Assembly (NCBI GenBank): GCA_020444325.1
Contig: JAHLLD010000013.1
Span: forward strand, 62,001 to 126,000
DNA length: 64,000 nucleotides
Reading direction: 5' to 3'
From: a bacterium
GTDB taxonomy: Bacteria; Bacteroidota; Ignavibacteria; SZUA-365
Below the pieces are notes generated by a model. That model was not told the DNA's origin and searched no databases. It saw nothing but the letters and a program-made list of their open reading frames with translations. The translations under genes and the position numbers were made by a program. Of the stretch, positions 22,915 through 33,315 are shown in pieces (the stretch's first letter is position 1; every line of letters starts with the position of its first letter).

Positions 22915-24729
22915 TCACTGGCGATACATGGCTTCAATAAGGTCCTGGTAGCGCTCTTCCACAACCTTGCGGCGAATCTTCAAGCTGGGCGTCATCGCCC
23001 CGTTTTCAATGGTGAACGGCTCATCGAGCAGGGTGAAACGGCGCACTTTCTCAAAATTCGCCAGGTCCTTCTGCGTCGCCTGTATCGTGCCCTCGATCAG
23101 CTTGTACACCTCGTTGTGGCTGAGCAGCTCCGCGGTGTCGCGGTAGACGATGTTGCGTGCGTCGGCGTACTCTTTCAGCGCGTTGAAATCGGGGACAATC
23201 AGCGCGGTCAGAAACATGCGTTTGTCCCCGATCAATACGAACTGGTCGATGAATTCGTTGCCCGCAAACAGGCTTTCGATGGGTTGCGGCGCAATGTTCT
23301 TTCCCCCGGAGCTGACAAACAGATGTTTTTTCCTGTCGGTGATGTACAGGTATCCGTTTTCATCGAGCATGCCGACGTCACCCGTATGCAGCCATCCGTC
23401 GGCATCAATGGCCTCCTCGGTGGCTTTTTTGTTGTTGTAATACCCCTTCATGACATGGGGACCGCGGGTGAGAATCTCTCCGTCCTCGGCGATTTTCACT
23501 TCCACGTTGCTGAGCGCGTGCCCGACGGTGCCGAATTTCTGTTTGCCGAGACGGTTTGCGGCGATGACCGGACTGCTTTCCGTCAGACCGTAGCCTTCAA
23601 TGATCGCGAGTCCCACGGCCTCGAAAAACTCACCGAGTTCCCGCGGAAGCGCAGCACCGCCGCTGACGAAGTAGCGGATGCGTCCCCCGGTGCGCTCCTT
23701 GAGCGTGCTGAATACGAGCTTTTCCGCAAGCGCACGCTGCGACTTGAGCAGCACTCCCGCGCCGCCTTTCTTTTCCGCCTGCACGTACTTGCGTCCCACG
23801 GCAACTGCCCAGTAAAAGACCTTCTTTTTCGCGCCCGATCCTTTGTCGACCATACGGGCGATGCGGTTGTAGATGCGTTCGAAGAGCCGCGGGACGGCAA
23901 TGACGACGGTGGGACGAATTTCCACCATATTCTCCGCCACGGTTTCAATGCTCTCGGCGTAGGCAACAGTGGCACCGCATGACATGGCGGTGTAGTAGCC
24001 TGCCATACGCTCAAATACATGACAGAGGGGAAGAAACGACAGCAGGACGTCGCTGTCGTTGATCTCTATTGCCTCCGCGGCGGCAGTGACGTTCGCGACG
24101 AAGTTGCTGTGAGTCAGCATGACACCTTTGGGATTCCCCGTGGTACCCGAGGTGTAGATGATGGTACACAGATGCTCGGGTTTGATGAGAATCGAGGCTT
24201 CCCGCAACGCATTCGGATGGCGCCGGTGTTCTGCCAGTCCCGTGTCGAGTACCTGCTGAAAACTGATCACGCCTTCCGGAAGTTCGTCGAGTTCGTTCAT
24301 CACGATAATGTGCCTGAGCGATTTGACCTCGTCCCGGATGCGCATCACTTTGTTGAGCTGGAAGAGGTTGGAAACGACGACCACGGATGTGCCGGCGTCG
24401 TTGAGGATATATGCGACCTGCTTCGCCGTCTGCGAAGGGAAAATCGGAACATCCGCGGCACCGTGGTAGAGGCAGGCCAGATCGGTGACTACCCACTCGG
24501 GCCGGTTCTCGGCCAGCAATCCGATGCGATCGCCGTCCTTAATCCCGAGCTTCGCGAGTCCGTGATAGAACTGCGCGACCATTGTGCGCATGTCGCTGTA
24601 GCGCAGGGGACGATATTTCCCTTCTACTTTCCGAAGTATCATGGGACGTTCGTCGTGCATGTACTTGTCCGTGAGATTGAGAAACATCTCCGGAATCGTG
24701 GCGAAGGTCACAGCTAAGCTCATGATCAT
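22915..24729 (-). CDS. Long-chain fatty-acid-CoA ligase (AMP-binding)
   Basis: A 604-residue ANL-superfamily enzyme. The AMP-binding signature TIIYTSGTTGNPKGVMLTHSN is intact, as are EGYGLTESSPVIAANR and the WLHTGDVGMLDENGYLYITDRKKHLFVSSGGKNIAPQPIE hinge. It resembles FAA1-type long-chain ligases that activate fatty acids to acyl-CoA at the membrane. M1 and M3 are both possible starts. It is co-directional with pyrE upstream and nuoA downstream, with no sign of a shared function. Confidence 0.92.
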   Translation of the reverse strand: MIMSLAVTFATIPEMFLNLTDKYMHDERPMILRKVEGKYRPLRYSDMRTMVAQFYHGLAKLGIKDGDRIGLLAENRPEWVVTDLACLYHGAADVPIFPSQTAKQVAYILNDAGTSVVVVSNLFQLNKVMRIRDEVKSLRHIIVMNELDELPEGVISFQQVLDTGLAEHRRHPNALREASILIKPEHLCTIIYTSGTTGNPKGVMLTHSNFVANVTAAAEAIEINDSDVLLSFLPLCHVFERMAGYYTAMSCGATVAYAESIETVAENMVEIRPTVVIAVPRLFERIYNRIARMVDKGSGAKKKVFYWAVAVGRKYVQAEKKGGAGVLLKSQRALAEKLVFSTLKERTGGRIRYFVSGGAALPRELGEFFEAVGLAIIEGYGLTESSPVIAANRLGKQKFGTVGHALSNVEVKIAEDGEILTRGPHVMKGYYNNKKATEEAIDADGWLHTGDVGMLDENGYLYITDRKKHLFVSSGGKNIAPQPIESLFAGNEFIDQFVLIGDKRMFLTALIVPDFNALKEYADARNIVYRDTAELLSHNEVYKLIEGTIQATQKDLANFEKVRRFTLLDEPFTIENGAMTPSLKIRRKVVEERYQDLIEAMYRQ

Positions 24730-24801
24730 TCGGTATTTGTTCTGGATAATGAGGCGAGGTTATCGGAAGATACATCCCTGCCCTTGCAAGTGCAATGCGG
24801 G

Positions 24802-24856
24802 ACAGACCATGTCTGTACACCGGGCACGCAGACTGAAAACCTCATGCCCGGTGTAC
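24802..24856. repeat. Two overlapping inverted repeats after pyrE
   Basis: A perfect 12-bp inverted repeat, GTACACCGGGCA at 24815-24826 and TGCCCGGTGTAC at 24845-24856, lies 9 bp beyond the pyrE stop. It shares two bases with a second hairpin, ACAGAC-CAT-GTCTGT (24802-24816), so the two cannot form fully at once. No T tract follows on the minus strand. It could be a transcript-end or processing structure. Confidence 0.5.
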
Positions 24857-24864
24857 GGAACAGG

Positions 24865-25446
24865 CTATTTTTTTCCGGACCTGCCGGGTTTCGTGACGGG
24901 GAGTCCTTCACGACAGAGGGGACAGTCGTCGGGCTGATGCACCACCACATCAAGCGTGAGCAGCGCTTTCGCCGGAACGCCGAAATCCACCTTGCCACCA
25001 CTGCGGTCAACCAGGTACGCGAGCCCGATGATCTGCGCCCCGGTCTGCTTGACCGCGTCGATGACTTCGAAGACGCTGCCGCCTGTGGTCACCACATCTT
25101 CAACGAGAAGAACGCGATCTTCGGGTCCGAGCGCAAAACCGCGACGCAGCACCATGCTGCCATCCACGCGTTCGGTAAACATGGCGCGCACGCCGAGCTG
25201 CTTGGCAGTTTCATGGGCGAGAATGATGCCGCCGGTGGCCGGCCCGAGCACCACATTCGGTTTGTCCTCCGCATACATTTCGGCAAATCCTTCGCAGAGC
25301 TGCGCCGTGAGCCCCGGATGCTCGAGTACGCGGAACTTCTCCACGTAATGCGGACTGTGCAATCCGGATGTCAGGACAAAGTGGCCTTCGAGAAAGGCGC
25401 CGGATTCCTTGAACATTCCGAGAATTTCTTCCTGTGACTTGGGCAT
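24865..25446 (-). CDS. pyrE: Orotate phosphoribosyltransferase
   Basis: A 193-residue type I phosphoribosyltransferase starting MPKSQEEILGMFKESGAFL at 25446, with CGGAGT upstream. It makes orotidine 5'-phosphate from orotate and PRPP. The PRPP signature is VLLVEDVVTTGGSVFEVID; GHFVLTSGLHSPHYVEKFR and GPATGGIILAHETAKQLG are also present. A C-terminal tail (CPLCREGLPVTKPGRSGKK) with two cysteines extends past the core, as in a subgroup of bacterial PyrE. The TPR gene precedes it by 52 bp. Confidence 0.93.
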   Translation of the reverse strand: MPKSQEEILGMFKESGAFLEGHFVLTSGLHSPHYVEKFRVLEHPGLTAQLCEGFAEMYAEDKPNVVLGPATGGIILAHETAKQLGVRAMFTERVDGSMVLRRGFALGPEDRVLLVEDVVTTGGSVFEVIDAVKQTGAQIIGLAYLVDRSGGKVDFGVPAKALLTLDVVVHQPDDCPLCREGLPVTKPGRSGKK

Positions 25447-25498
25447 GGGTACTCCGTTGGAATTGATGTGTTTCGGGGACGCTGTCCGCTTGCGCAGC

Positions 25499-25816
25499 TC
25501 AGCCCAGATCGTCGAGTTCGTCCTGCATTTCCGAGGCGGCATGTGTCTCGCCCGCTGCGCGTGCAACTTCTATACCGTTGCGCAGCACGTTGCCAGCTTC
25601 TTCCTCGTCTCCCAGCTGCGCCAGCTGCTGTCCGAGCATATGGTACGCGGCGATGTAAGACGGGTCCCGGTCAATGGTTTCACGCAGCAGCGCAATGCCG
25701 CGGTCCGTGTCCCTGCGACTGATATGCTCGAGCGCCAGGGCGTAGCGCGTGAAACTGTCCGCGGGATCCGCGTCGAGAAGCTGCTCCAGTTTTTCCAGCC
25801 GTTCTGCGGGATTCAT
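25499..25816 (-). CDS. Small tetratricopeptide-repeat protein
   Basis: A 105-residue all-helical protein of about two and a half TPR units: ADSFTRYALALEHISRRDTDRGIALLRETIDRDPSYIAAYHMLGQQLAQLGDEEEAGNVLRNGIEVA. There is no signal peptide or membrane segment. It overlaps the end of the upstream pterin dehydratase gene by 4 bp (ATGA) and precedes pyrE. It is probably a protein-interaction adaptor; the partner is unknown. Confidence 0.83.
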   Translation of the reverse strand: MNPAERLEKLEQLLDADPADSFTRYALALEHISRRDTDRGIALLRETIDRDPSYIAAYHMLGQQLAQLGDEEEAGNVLRNGIEVARAAGETHAASEMQDELDDLG

Positions 25817-26097
25817 TGCGTGAATGCCTCGTCTATCTGTTCAGCAAGCGAAAAATCTTTGTCTGTGATCCCGTTTTCACTGTGCGTCGAAAGACTGATG
25901 ACCACCTTGTTGTAACGGATATCGATGTCCGGGTGATGGTCTGCCTTTTCGGCCAGGATGGCGATTTGCGCTACGAATCCGATGGCACGGTGAAACGACG
26001 CTGCGTCATACGTGCGGGTGATCTGACCGTCGCTGAGCGACCAGCCGGACATCTTTTCAAGGCGCGTATGTACTTCCTGCTGTGCGAGTGCAGACAT
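25813..26097 (-). CDS. phhB: Pterin-4a-carbinolamine dehydratase
   Basis: A 94-residue protein from MSALAQQEVHTRL at 26097, with GGAGATAT upstream. The family signature is AEKADHHPDIDIRYNKVVISLSTHSENGITDKDFSLAEQIDE, including the active-site histidines of the [EDKH]-x3-H-[HN] motif. It dehydrates 4a-hydroxytetrahydrobiopterin. Bacterial members are often found without an aromatic hydroxylase nearby, as here, and may act in other pterin routes. Confidence 0.9.
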   Translation of the reverse strand: MSALAQQEVHTRLEKMSGWSLSDGQITRTYDAASFHRAIGFVAQIAILAEKADHHPDIDIRYNKVVISLSTHSENGITDKDFSLAEQIDEAFTQ

Positions 26098-26176
26098 TAT
26101 ATCTCCGTCAATATGAAACATGCGGTTGTTTCAAGTCAACACGAGAGAGCCGATGATGGTTGCATCGACAATACGG

Positions 26177-28045
26177 TCAGAACTCATCGTCCTCCAGCTC
26201 CGGGAGATCTTCAAAACTCCCTATACTGTCCCACTGAACTCTGAGCAGTTTTTGCAGTTCATTCACCTGGCGCGCAACCTCGAGATTCGAGTCGTCCGCT
26301 CGCAATTCCTGCTGTTTTTTTTCGTGTTCACTCTCCACCATGCGCCGCAAGACTCGTTTATATGCATCCAGCATCACGCGACGATAATCCGTCGGCGTTA
26401 CCGTCTGCTTTCGACTCCATTCGCTGACCAGTCTGTTTTTTTCCATCAACATGTCAGCCAGCAGATTGTGCATCGGTACGTTTTCTTCCACGTAGCGCCA
26501 GAGATCGTCTGTCTTGATATGTCCTTCATGTTCCTGTTGCTCGAAAAGGACGTGCAGGAACTGGCGGATACGCGCATCACGGAAATGCCCGATGCGAATG
26601 AACTGCAATACTTCCGACTGCAGCTCCGGCGGAGCCTGCAGCAGCAGTTCACAGAACGTCTTCTCTTCCCGTGGAATGGCGGCACCATCGGCGTCCCCCT
26701 CGGGTTCGGGTGGCAGCACTTCCGTCGGCAGCTCCCGGGCCGGCTTGCGTTCCTTGCCACGGAGCTCTTTCGCCAGCTCCCTGTAGAGAACGGATTCATA
26801 AATGCCGTATTTCTCCGCAATGTGATGCACGTAAAACTCGCGGCGGATCGGATCGTCCATGCGCGCGACGAGATCGACGATGCGCCTGATCACCTGCGTT
26901 TTACCCTCCGGCGTCTCGAGTTTTCCTTCCTCACGAAAACGATCCGTGATGAAGTCGACGAAGGAAACCGCATTGTCGAGATGTGCGCGAATACCCTCCG
27001 CGCCGTGACGCCGGACATAGGAATCCGGGTCTTCCCCAACCGGCAGCTGGACGATGCGGGCGTCGCAATCCTCATCCAGTATCGTATCGATCCCTCGCAG
27101 CATGGCGTTGAGTCCGGCCGAATCCGCGTCATACAGGAAATAGAAATTCCGCGTATAGCGCGAGAGCATGTGCACCTGGTCCGGTGTCAGCGCGGTGCCG
27201 CTGGTAGAGACCACGTTCTCAACGCCGGCCTGGTAGAGGGAAAGGACGTCGGCATAGCCCTCAACGAGCACCACGGCATCGAGATCACGAATCGCGCGGT
27301 GCGACTGTGAGAGTCCGTACAGGACACGGCTCTTGTTGTAGACGGCCGATTCCGGCGAGTTCAGGTATTTCGGATGGTCGTCGGCTTCGAGCGCGCGGGC
27401 GCCGAACCCCAGCACCTTGCGCGACACGCTGATAATCGGAAAGACCACGCGGTTCCTGAAACGGTCATAGGTTTTCCCGCCGTCCTTGCGGATGATCAGT
27501 CCCGTCGCCTCAAGAATGTCATCGTCCATTCCCTGCGCACGTGCATGCTCGAGAAAATGGTGCCAGCCCTGCGGCGCAAATCCGAGTCCGAAGGTCCGCT
27601 GTGTCTCCTGGCTCCATGCGCGTCCCTCGTAATACTTCCTTCCCACCTCACCCTTCTCGCCCTGCAGGGTATCGTAAAAGAAGCGCGCCGCGAGACGATT
27701 CGCTTCATACATGGACTCGATCTGATCGCGGGTTTCCTTTGAAGGACCCCCTTCGCGATTGATGGAAATGTTGTAGCGCTCGGCCAGGGCCTCGACGGCA
27801 TCGACGAACGAAAGCTGTTCCATTTCCATCAGAAAAGTGAAGACATTCCCGCCCTTCCCGCAGCCGAAGCATTTGAATATTGCGCGCTCGGGATTGACGT
27901 TGAATGAAGGCGTTTTTTCCCTGTGAAAGGGACAGAGACCTGTGTAGTTGCGGCCCGCTTTCCTCAGACGCACGAAGCCGCTGACAACATCGACGATATC
28001 AGCGGCCGCGCGTACTTCTTCAACCTTTTCTTCGGGAATTCTCAT
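26177..28045 (-). CDS. dnaG: DNA primase
   Basis: A 622-residue primase. It has a CHC2-type zinc finger (CPFHREKTPSFNVNP...FKCFGCGKGGNVFTFLM, about 38-75), the RNA polymerase core with TOPRIM (VVLVEGYADVLSLYQAGVENVVSTSGTAL and FLYDADSAGLNA) and a helical C-terminal helicase-interacting region. It makes RNA primers for replication. Its stop lies near a short pterin dehydratase gene. The start overlaps the stop of the upstream T9SS-protein gene by 4 bp. Confidence 0.96.
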   Translation of the reverse strand: MRIPEEKVEEVRAAADIVDVVSGFVRLRKAGRNYTGLCPFHREKTPSFNVNPERAIFKCFGCGKGGNVFTFLMEMEQLSFVDAVEALAERYNISINREGGPSKETRDQIESMYEANRLAARFFYDTLQGEKGEVGRKYYEGRAWSQETQRTFGLGFAPQGWHHFLEHARAQGMDDDILEATGLIIRKDGGKTYDRFRNRVVFPIISVSRKVLGFGARALEADDHPKYLNSPESAVYNKSRVLYGLSQSHRAIRDLDAVVLVEGYADVLSLYQAGVENVVSTSGTALTPDQVHMLSRYTRNFYFLYDADSAGLNAMLRGIDTILDEDCDARIVQLPVGEDPDSYVRRHGAEGIRAHLDNAVSFVDFITDRFREEGKLETPEGKTQVIRRIVDLVARMDDPIRREFYVHHIAEKYGIYESVLYRELAKELRGKERKPARELPTEVLPPEPEGDADGAAIPREEKTFCELLLQAPPELQSEVLQFIRIGHFRDARIRQFLHVLFEQQEHEGHIKTDDLWRYVEENVPMHNLLADMLMEKNRLVSEWSRKQTVTPTDYRRVMLDAYKRVLRRMVESEHEKKQQELRADDSNLEVARQVNELQKLLRVQWDSIGSFEDLPELEDDEF

Positions 28046-29013
28046 TTCATCAGAAGCATCTTCCGCGATTGCGTGCTGCCGTTGACCAGGAAGCGTGCCG
28101 TGTAGAGTCCGGCAGGCAGTTCCTGTGCATCGAACACGACGCGATGCCGGCCGGCGTCGCGTACGCCCTCCTCGAGCACGGCGACACAGCGTCCGAGTGC
28201 GTCATGCACCGACAGGCGCACATGCTGCGCATCACCGAGCGTATAGCTCAGCGTGGTAGTGGGATTGAACGGATTCGGGTAGTTCGTCTCGAGCGTCGCG
28301 TTCATTGGGGCCGGAAGCAGCTCGGCATCAACGACCTCCACGGGCGGCAGGTCGGGATCGTACGTGACAATGGGACGAATGAAGAGTCCCGCCGATGCTC
28401 CCTCCGTCGCCAGACTGTTCTGCGAGGTGGCAGTATCCACGGTGATACTGTAGCGGCGATAGCGCTCGTATTCCGTGACGTTCGGATGCAGCAGCACGCT
28501 GAATCCATTCCAGGTGCCCTCCCCGATGGCATAGCGCTGATTGGACTTGACCTTGATTCCGACAATGAAGTCCCTGCGGGGGGAGAATATCACGGGAGGG
28601 TCGAGCTGTACGGCGAGGACATCGCGCGCGCCCGCTTCCAGCGGATTTTCAAAACGGATATTGGGACTCGGGAAACCGGCGTCGCCGAGATCGACCTTGT
28701 ACGTTTTCACAATGTTCGTCAGATGCGGGGGCACCGTCCCGTTCTCGTATACGTAGAGGAACAGCGTGTCATTGCCGGTCAGCGGCTGAAATTTCACGAG
28801 GCTGAAACCGACGAGCACCGTATGCAGCGTGCATTTTTCGGCCGGCGTAAAGCGTGCGTTGAACACCACATCGAGCTCACCCGGGAAACGGGTCACCGCG
28901 ACAAGCTGTCCATTATAAATGTCGTTGAGTCCGTCATACTGCAGCGTATCCGACTGTGCGGACGCAGTGCTCCACAGACAGACGAGAAGGACGAAGGTGG
29001 CGAAGTACTTCAT
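28042..29013 (-). CDS. Secreted protein with T9SS type A sorting domain
   Basis: A 323-residue protein with signal peptide MKYFATFVLLVCLWSTASAQ, a beta-rich central region and the C-terminal sorting domain TNYPNPFNPTTTLSYTLG ... LSVHDALGRCVAVLEEG ... GLYTARFLVNGS ... RKMLLMK. The central ~220 residues show no recognised catalytic motif. AGGAG precedes the ATG. The 4-bp overlap with dnaG is odd for a surface protein and is probably chance gene packing. The passenger would be cleaved and attached to, or released from, the outer membrane. Confidence 0.85.
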   Translation of the reverse strand: MKYFATFVLLVCLWSTASAQSDTLQYDGLNDIYNGQLVAVTRFPGELDVVFNARFTPAEKCTLHTVLVGFSLVKFQPLTGNDTLFLYVYENGTVPPHLTNIVKTYKVDLGDAGFPSPNIRFENPLEAGARDVLAVQLDPPVIFSPRRDFIVGIKVKSNQRYAIGEGTWNGFSVLLHPNVTEYERYRRYSITVDTATSQNSLATEGASAGLFIRPIVTYDPDLPPVEVVDAELLPAPMNATLETNYPNPFNPTTTLSYTLGDAQHVRLSVHDALGRCVAVLEEGVRDAGRHRVVFDAQELPAGLYTARFLVNGSTQSRKMLLMK

Positions 29014-29073
29014 GGACGCTCCTGCAATTCTGATGATCGCGTGCGTGAAAGATAATAATTTTCTGTTTCGGTG

Positions 29074-30738
<1,665 letters not shown>

Positions 30739-31671
30739 TCACGCAAATACTACGAAATCAAGGTAGAGAAATACGGCGGGTGAAACAAAAATGAAGCTGT
30801 CGAAACGGTCGAACACGCCGCCATGTCCTGGCAGCAGGGTGGACGAATCCTTCACGCCGGCGTCGCGTTTGAGCAGCGATTCGACGAGATCGCCCAGCTG
30901 ACCGATTATGCCTACGATTGCGCCGATGACCAGGGCTTCGCCGACCTGCAAATACCCGAGCAGCCATTGCTGTGCGATCAGCATACCCGCCAGGGCGGCG
31001 ACGAATCCCCAGATGGCGCCTTCCCAGGTTTTGTTGGGACTGACGCGTGGGAAAAGCTTGTGCCTGCCCATGGCGCGTCCGCCGAAATAGGCGGCAGTAT
31101 CGCAGAGCCAGATGGAGGCGAGGACGGAAATCACGGTATATCCGCCCCAGCTGTCGAGCTGCGACATCTGGGCAGCAGTGAGGTCAGCTGTCCCGAAGAT
31201 CGGACCGACATGAAATTCCAGCACACTGAAAATTTCACGCATGCCAACGGCACTGCCGAGAAACAGTCCGATATACACGGCACCCAGAACGGTAGCCGCC
31301 ACGTTGAGCAGCGGCCCCTCACGGTTGCGGAACAGCTCGATGAGCAGCACTGCCGGCATGAAAAGAAGCAGAATCCAGATGAACGCCTGCCATTGCAGGG
31401 GCCAGGGTATTCCGCCACCGAGCAGTGCGGGGATGTCGGCACTGAGCCGTTCATGGAGAAATACCAGCAGCAGCGCGAGTCCGGCGAGTATCATGGCCGC
31501 GGTCTGCGGCGCGGTGCCCTTTGCACGCGCCATGGCCGCGAATTCCTGCAGGGCAACGACCATCACAGCTGCGATGAACAGTGCCCACGCGTAGCCGCCG
31601 AGCCAGGCAAGCAGAAGAATGCCCGGAATCGCGATGACCGCGACTATGACCCGCGTGCCGGTATTACTCAC
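30739..31671 (-). CDS. cdsA: Phosphatidate cytidylyltransferase
   Basis: A 310-residue polytopic membrane enzyme that makes CDP-diacylglycerol from phosphatidate and CTP. The start is GTG at 31671, overlapping the upstream stop (GTGA). The family signature is at the C-terminus: SPNKTWEGAIWG and LGDLVESLLKRDAGVKDSSTLLPGHGGVFDRFDS, with the conserved aspartates. It directly precedes pyrG, whose product supplies CTP. Confidence 0.95.
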   Translation of the reverse strand: MSNTGTRVIVAVIAIPGILLLAWLGGYAWALFIAAVMVVALQEFAAMARAKGTAPQTAAMILAGLALLLVFLHERLSADIPALLGGGIPWPLQWQAFIWILLLFMPAVLLIELFRNREGPLLNVAATVLGAVYIGLFLGSAVGMREIFSVLEFHVGPIFGTADLTAAQMSQLDSWGGYTVISVLASIWLCDTAAYFGGRAMGRHKLFPRVSPNKTWEGAIWGFVAALAGMLIAQQWLLGYLQVGEALVIGAIVGIIGQLGDLVESLLKRDAGVKDSSTLLPGHGGVFDRFDSFIFVSPAVFLYLDFVVFA

Positions 31672-32243
31672 CCGTTGTCCTCATCCTCGTCGTCCGACGA
31701 GAGCCCTTCCTCGCTCATCAGCGCGGTAATCACATCGCGGGCTTCGTCGATCTGCGCGCGCGGCACCATAACGTTGACCAGCGCAAGTGCGCCCATGTTG
31801 GTGAAATACACGTGATCATGCTGGTTGAAGATCATCGCATTGATACCCGCGCCCTCGAGATTGGCCTTGATCATCTCGGCCTCGTAGTCGGTGGACGTGC
31901 GGTAGGCGACCACGAATCCCTGATGCAGGTTGAGGTGATCGTCGTTCTCACAGAAAATGCGTCCGTTGTGGCGGGTACTGCACTCTTCACAGACCGGTTT
32001 CCCGCAGATCACACAGCCGCCGACGGCACGGCGGTCGGGATGGTTTTCACATTCCGGGGTGTCATCACTCGGAAGATCTGACTGAAGAACTCCACAGTTG
32101 TCGCAGAAGGTATCTTCGTCCCGCACGAATTCCTTGCAGTTGGGACAGAACTTCGGGGTGCCTTCAACCAGCGGGATTCTGCAATCGATACATTCCTTGA
32201 TCCCGGGCTGATATTCTACGTGGCATTGCGGACAGTAAGGCAT
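31668..32243 (-). CDS. Zinc-ribbon / B-box-like / DUF2007-type protein
   Basis: A 191-residue protein from MPYCPQCHVEYQPGI at 32243, preceded by GGAGGT. Three cysteine sites follow: a zinc ribbon (CPQC ... CIDC), a second (FCPNCKEF ... FCDNCG) and a B-box-like unit (CENHPDRRAVGGCVICGKPVCEECSTRHNGRIFC). The C-terminus (VVAYRTSTDYEAEMIKANLEGAGINAMIFNQ) matches the DUF2007 putative signal-transducing fold. It ends with an acidic tail (SSDDEDEDNG). It overlaps cdsA by 4 bp. The role is unknown; metal binding and protein contact are likely. Confidence 0.72.
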   Translation of the reverse strand: MPYCPQCHVEYQPGIKECIDCRIPLVEGTPKFCPNCKEFVRDEDTFCDNCGVLQSDLPSDDTPECENHPDRRAVGGCVICGKPVCEECSTRHNGRIFCENDDHLNLHQGFVVAYRTSTDYEAEMIKANLEGAGINAMIFNQHDHVYFTNMGALALVNVMVPRAQIDEARDVITALMSEEGLSSDDEDEDNG

Positions 32244-32256
32244 AAGACCTCCATGG

Positions 32257-33315
32257 TTAGGATGGCCGGGGGTACTCCCGGTCGCGATGGGCTGTAAGCT
32301 GCCAGAACAGTACAAGGCTCGCAATGAACACGGCGAGCGCAATGACGCCCGTGACCGCAAGCATGGCGGCGGAGGGCGTGTTCCCCGCAGTTTCCGCCGG
32401 CAGCAGACTGTCCGCATCGAACAGATACAACGCCAGCACCGCGATAGAATTATTCACCACATGTCCGGTCATCGCGTAGACAAGAGACGAACCGCGCCAG
32501 GTTATCACGGCGAAATACGTCCCAAGCAGTGCGAGCGGCACAAAGGTGATCGGATTCAAATGAAACATCGAAAAAATTGCGCCATTGAGCAAGAAGGCCC
32601 AGCGCAATCGCATACCTTTTTCAAACGACCAGAGGACAGTGCCGCGGAACAGCACTTCCTCGCAAATCGCCGGAGTCACGGCGATTACCAGCCATACAAA
32701 CAGCGCTTCACCCGGAGAATGCATACCCAGCAGCGTGCCGTACAGCTCTTCGATGAGGTTTTCAAACTTGTCGAGCAGCGTCAGCATACTCTCTGGCAGC
32801 AGGTAATTGCGCAGGACGAACTGCTGCGCTTCCATGTACGCCTGCACGACGAACTGCAGTGAGACGACGCCGACGACGACCAGCAGCAAAGGACCAATAC
32901 GCGGCATGTTCAGCCGAAGCGCCTGTCTCCAGTCCCACCGCATCAACTTCAAGAGAAGCACCGACGGTACAAGGAGGAAAAGAAACTGCGAGAACATGGT
33001 CACGAGACGCATTCCCTGCACATTCTCTTCACTGCCGAGTCCGAACAGAAGAAAACTGATGATCCCACCCAGAAGCTGATAGGAAACGAATACAATGATG
33101 AGAACAAGAAAACCGAAGAACACGGGATGCATGCCTGAAGAGACTGCGATTCCGCCAGGCATTCCGGTCTGCATCACCCCGCCCGGGCCCTGGAGAGAAC
33201 TGCGGTCATTCAACGCACCATCGCCCTGCTCCTGCGCGGCATGCTCCTGATCCTGCACGGCATGCTCCTGATCCTGCACCGGATCTTCTCTTTCCTGCGG
33301 CTCGTGCTCAGTCAT
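32257..33315 (-). CDS. CPBP-family intramembrane protease (CAAX-like)
   Basis: A 352-residue membrane protein with about eight helices. The ABI/CAAX protease motifs are visible: EEVLFRGTVLW (EExxxR), FSMFHLNP (FxxxH) and a third region near HVVNNSIAVLAL. The hydrophilic N-terminal ~45 residues are rich in Gln/Asp/Glu/His and contain a seven-residue repeat (VQDQEHA) encoded by a 21-bp tandem duplication. It overlaps the upstream DHS-like gene by 8 bp. Targets of bacterial CPBP proteases are mostly unknown. Confidence 0.88.
   Translation of the reverse strand: MTEHEPQEREDPVQDQEHAVQDQEHAAQEQGDGALNDRSSLQGPGGVMQTGMPGGIAVSSGMHPVFFGFLVLIIVFVSYQLLGGIISFLLFGLGSEENVQGMRLVTMFSQFLFLLVPSVLLLKLMRWDWRQALRLNMPRIGPLLLVVVGVVSLQFVVQAYMEAQQFVLRNYLLPESMLTLLDKFENLIEELYGTLLGMHSPGEALFVWLVIAVTPAICEEVLFRGTVLWSFEKGMRLRWAFLLNGAIFSMFHLNPITFVPLALLGTYFAVITWRGSSLVYAMTGHVVNNSIAVLALYLFDADSLLPAETAGNTPSAAMLAVTGVIALAVFIASLVLFWQLTAHRDREYPRPS
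33238..33279. repeat. Two exact 21-bp tandem repeats in the CPBP gene
   Basis: GGCATGCTCCTGATCCTGCA plus C is repeated exactly at 33238-33258 and 33259-33279. A degenerate partial unit lies just before it. The unit is seven codons, so changes in copy number would lengthen or shorten the hydrophilic N-terminus without a frameshift. Confidence 0.85.
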
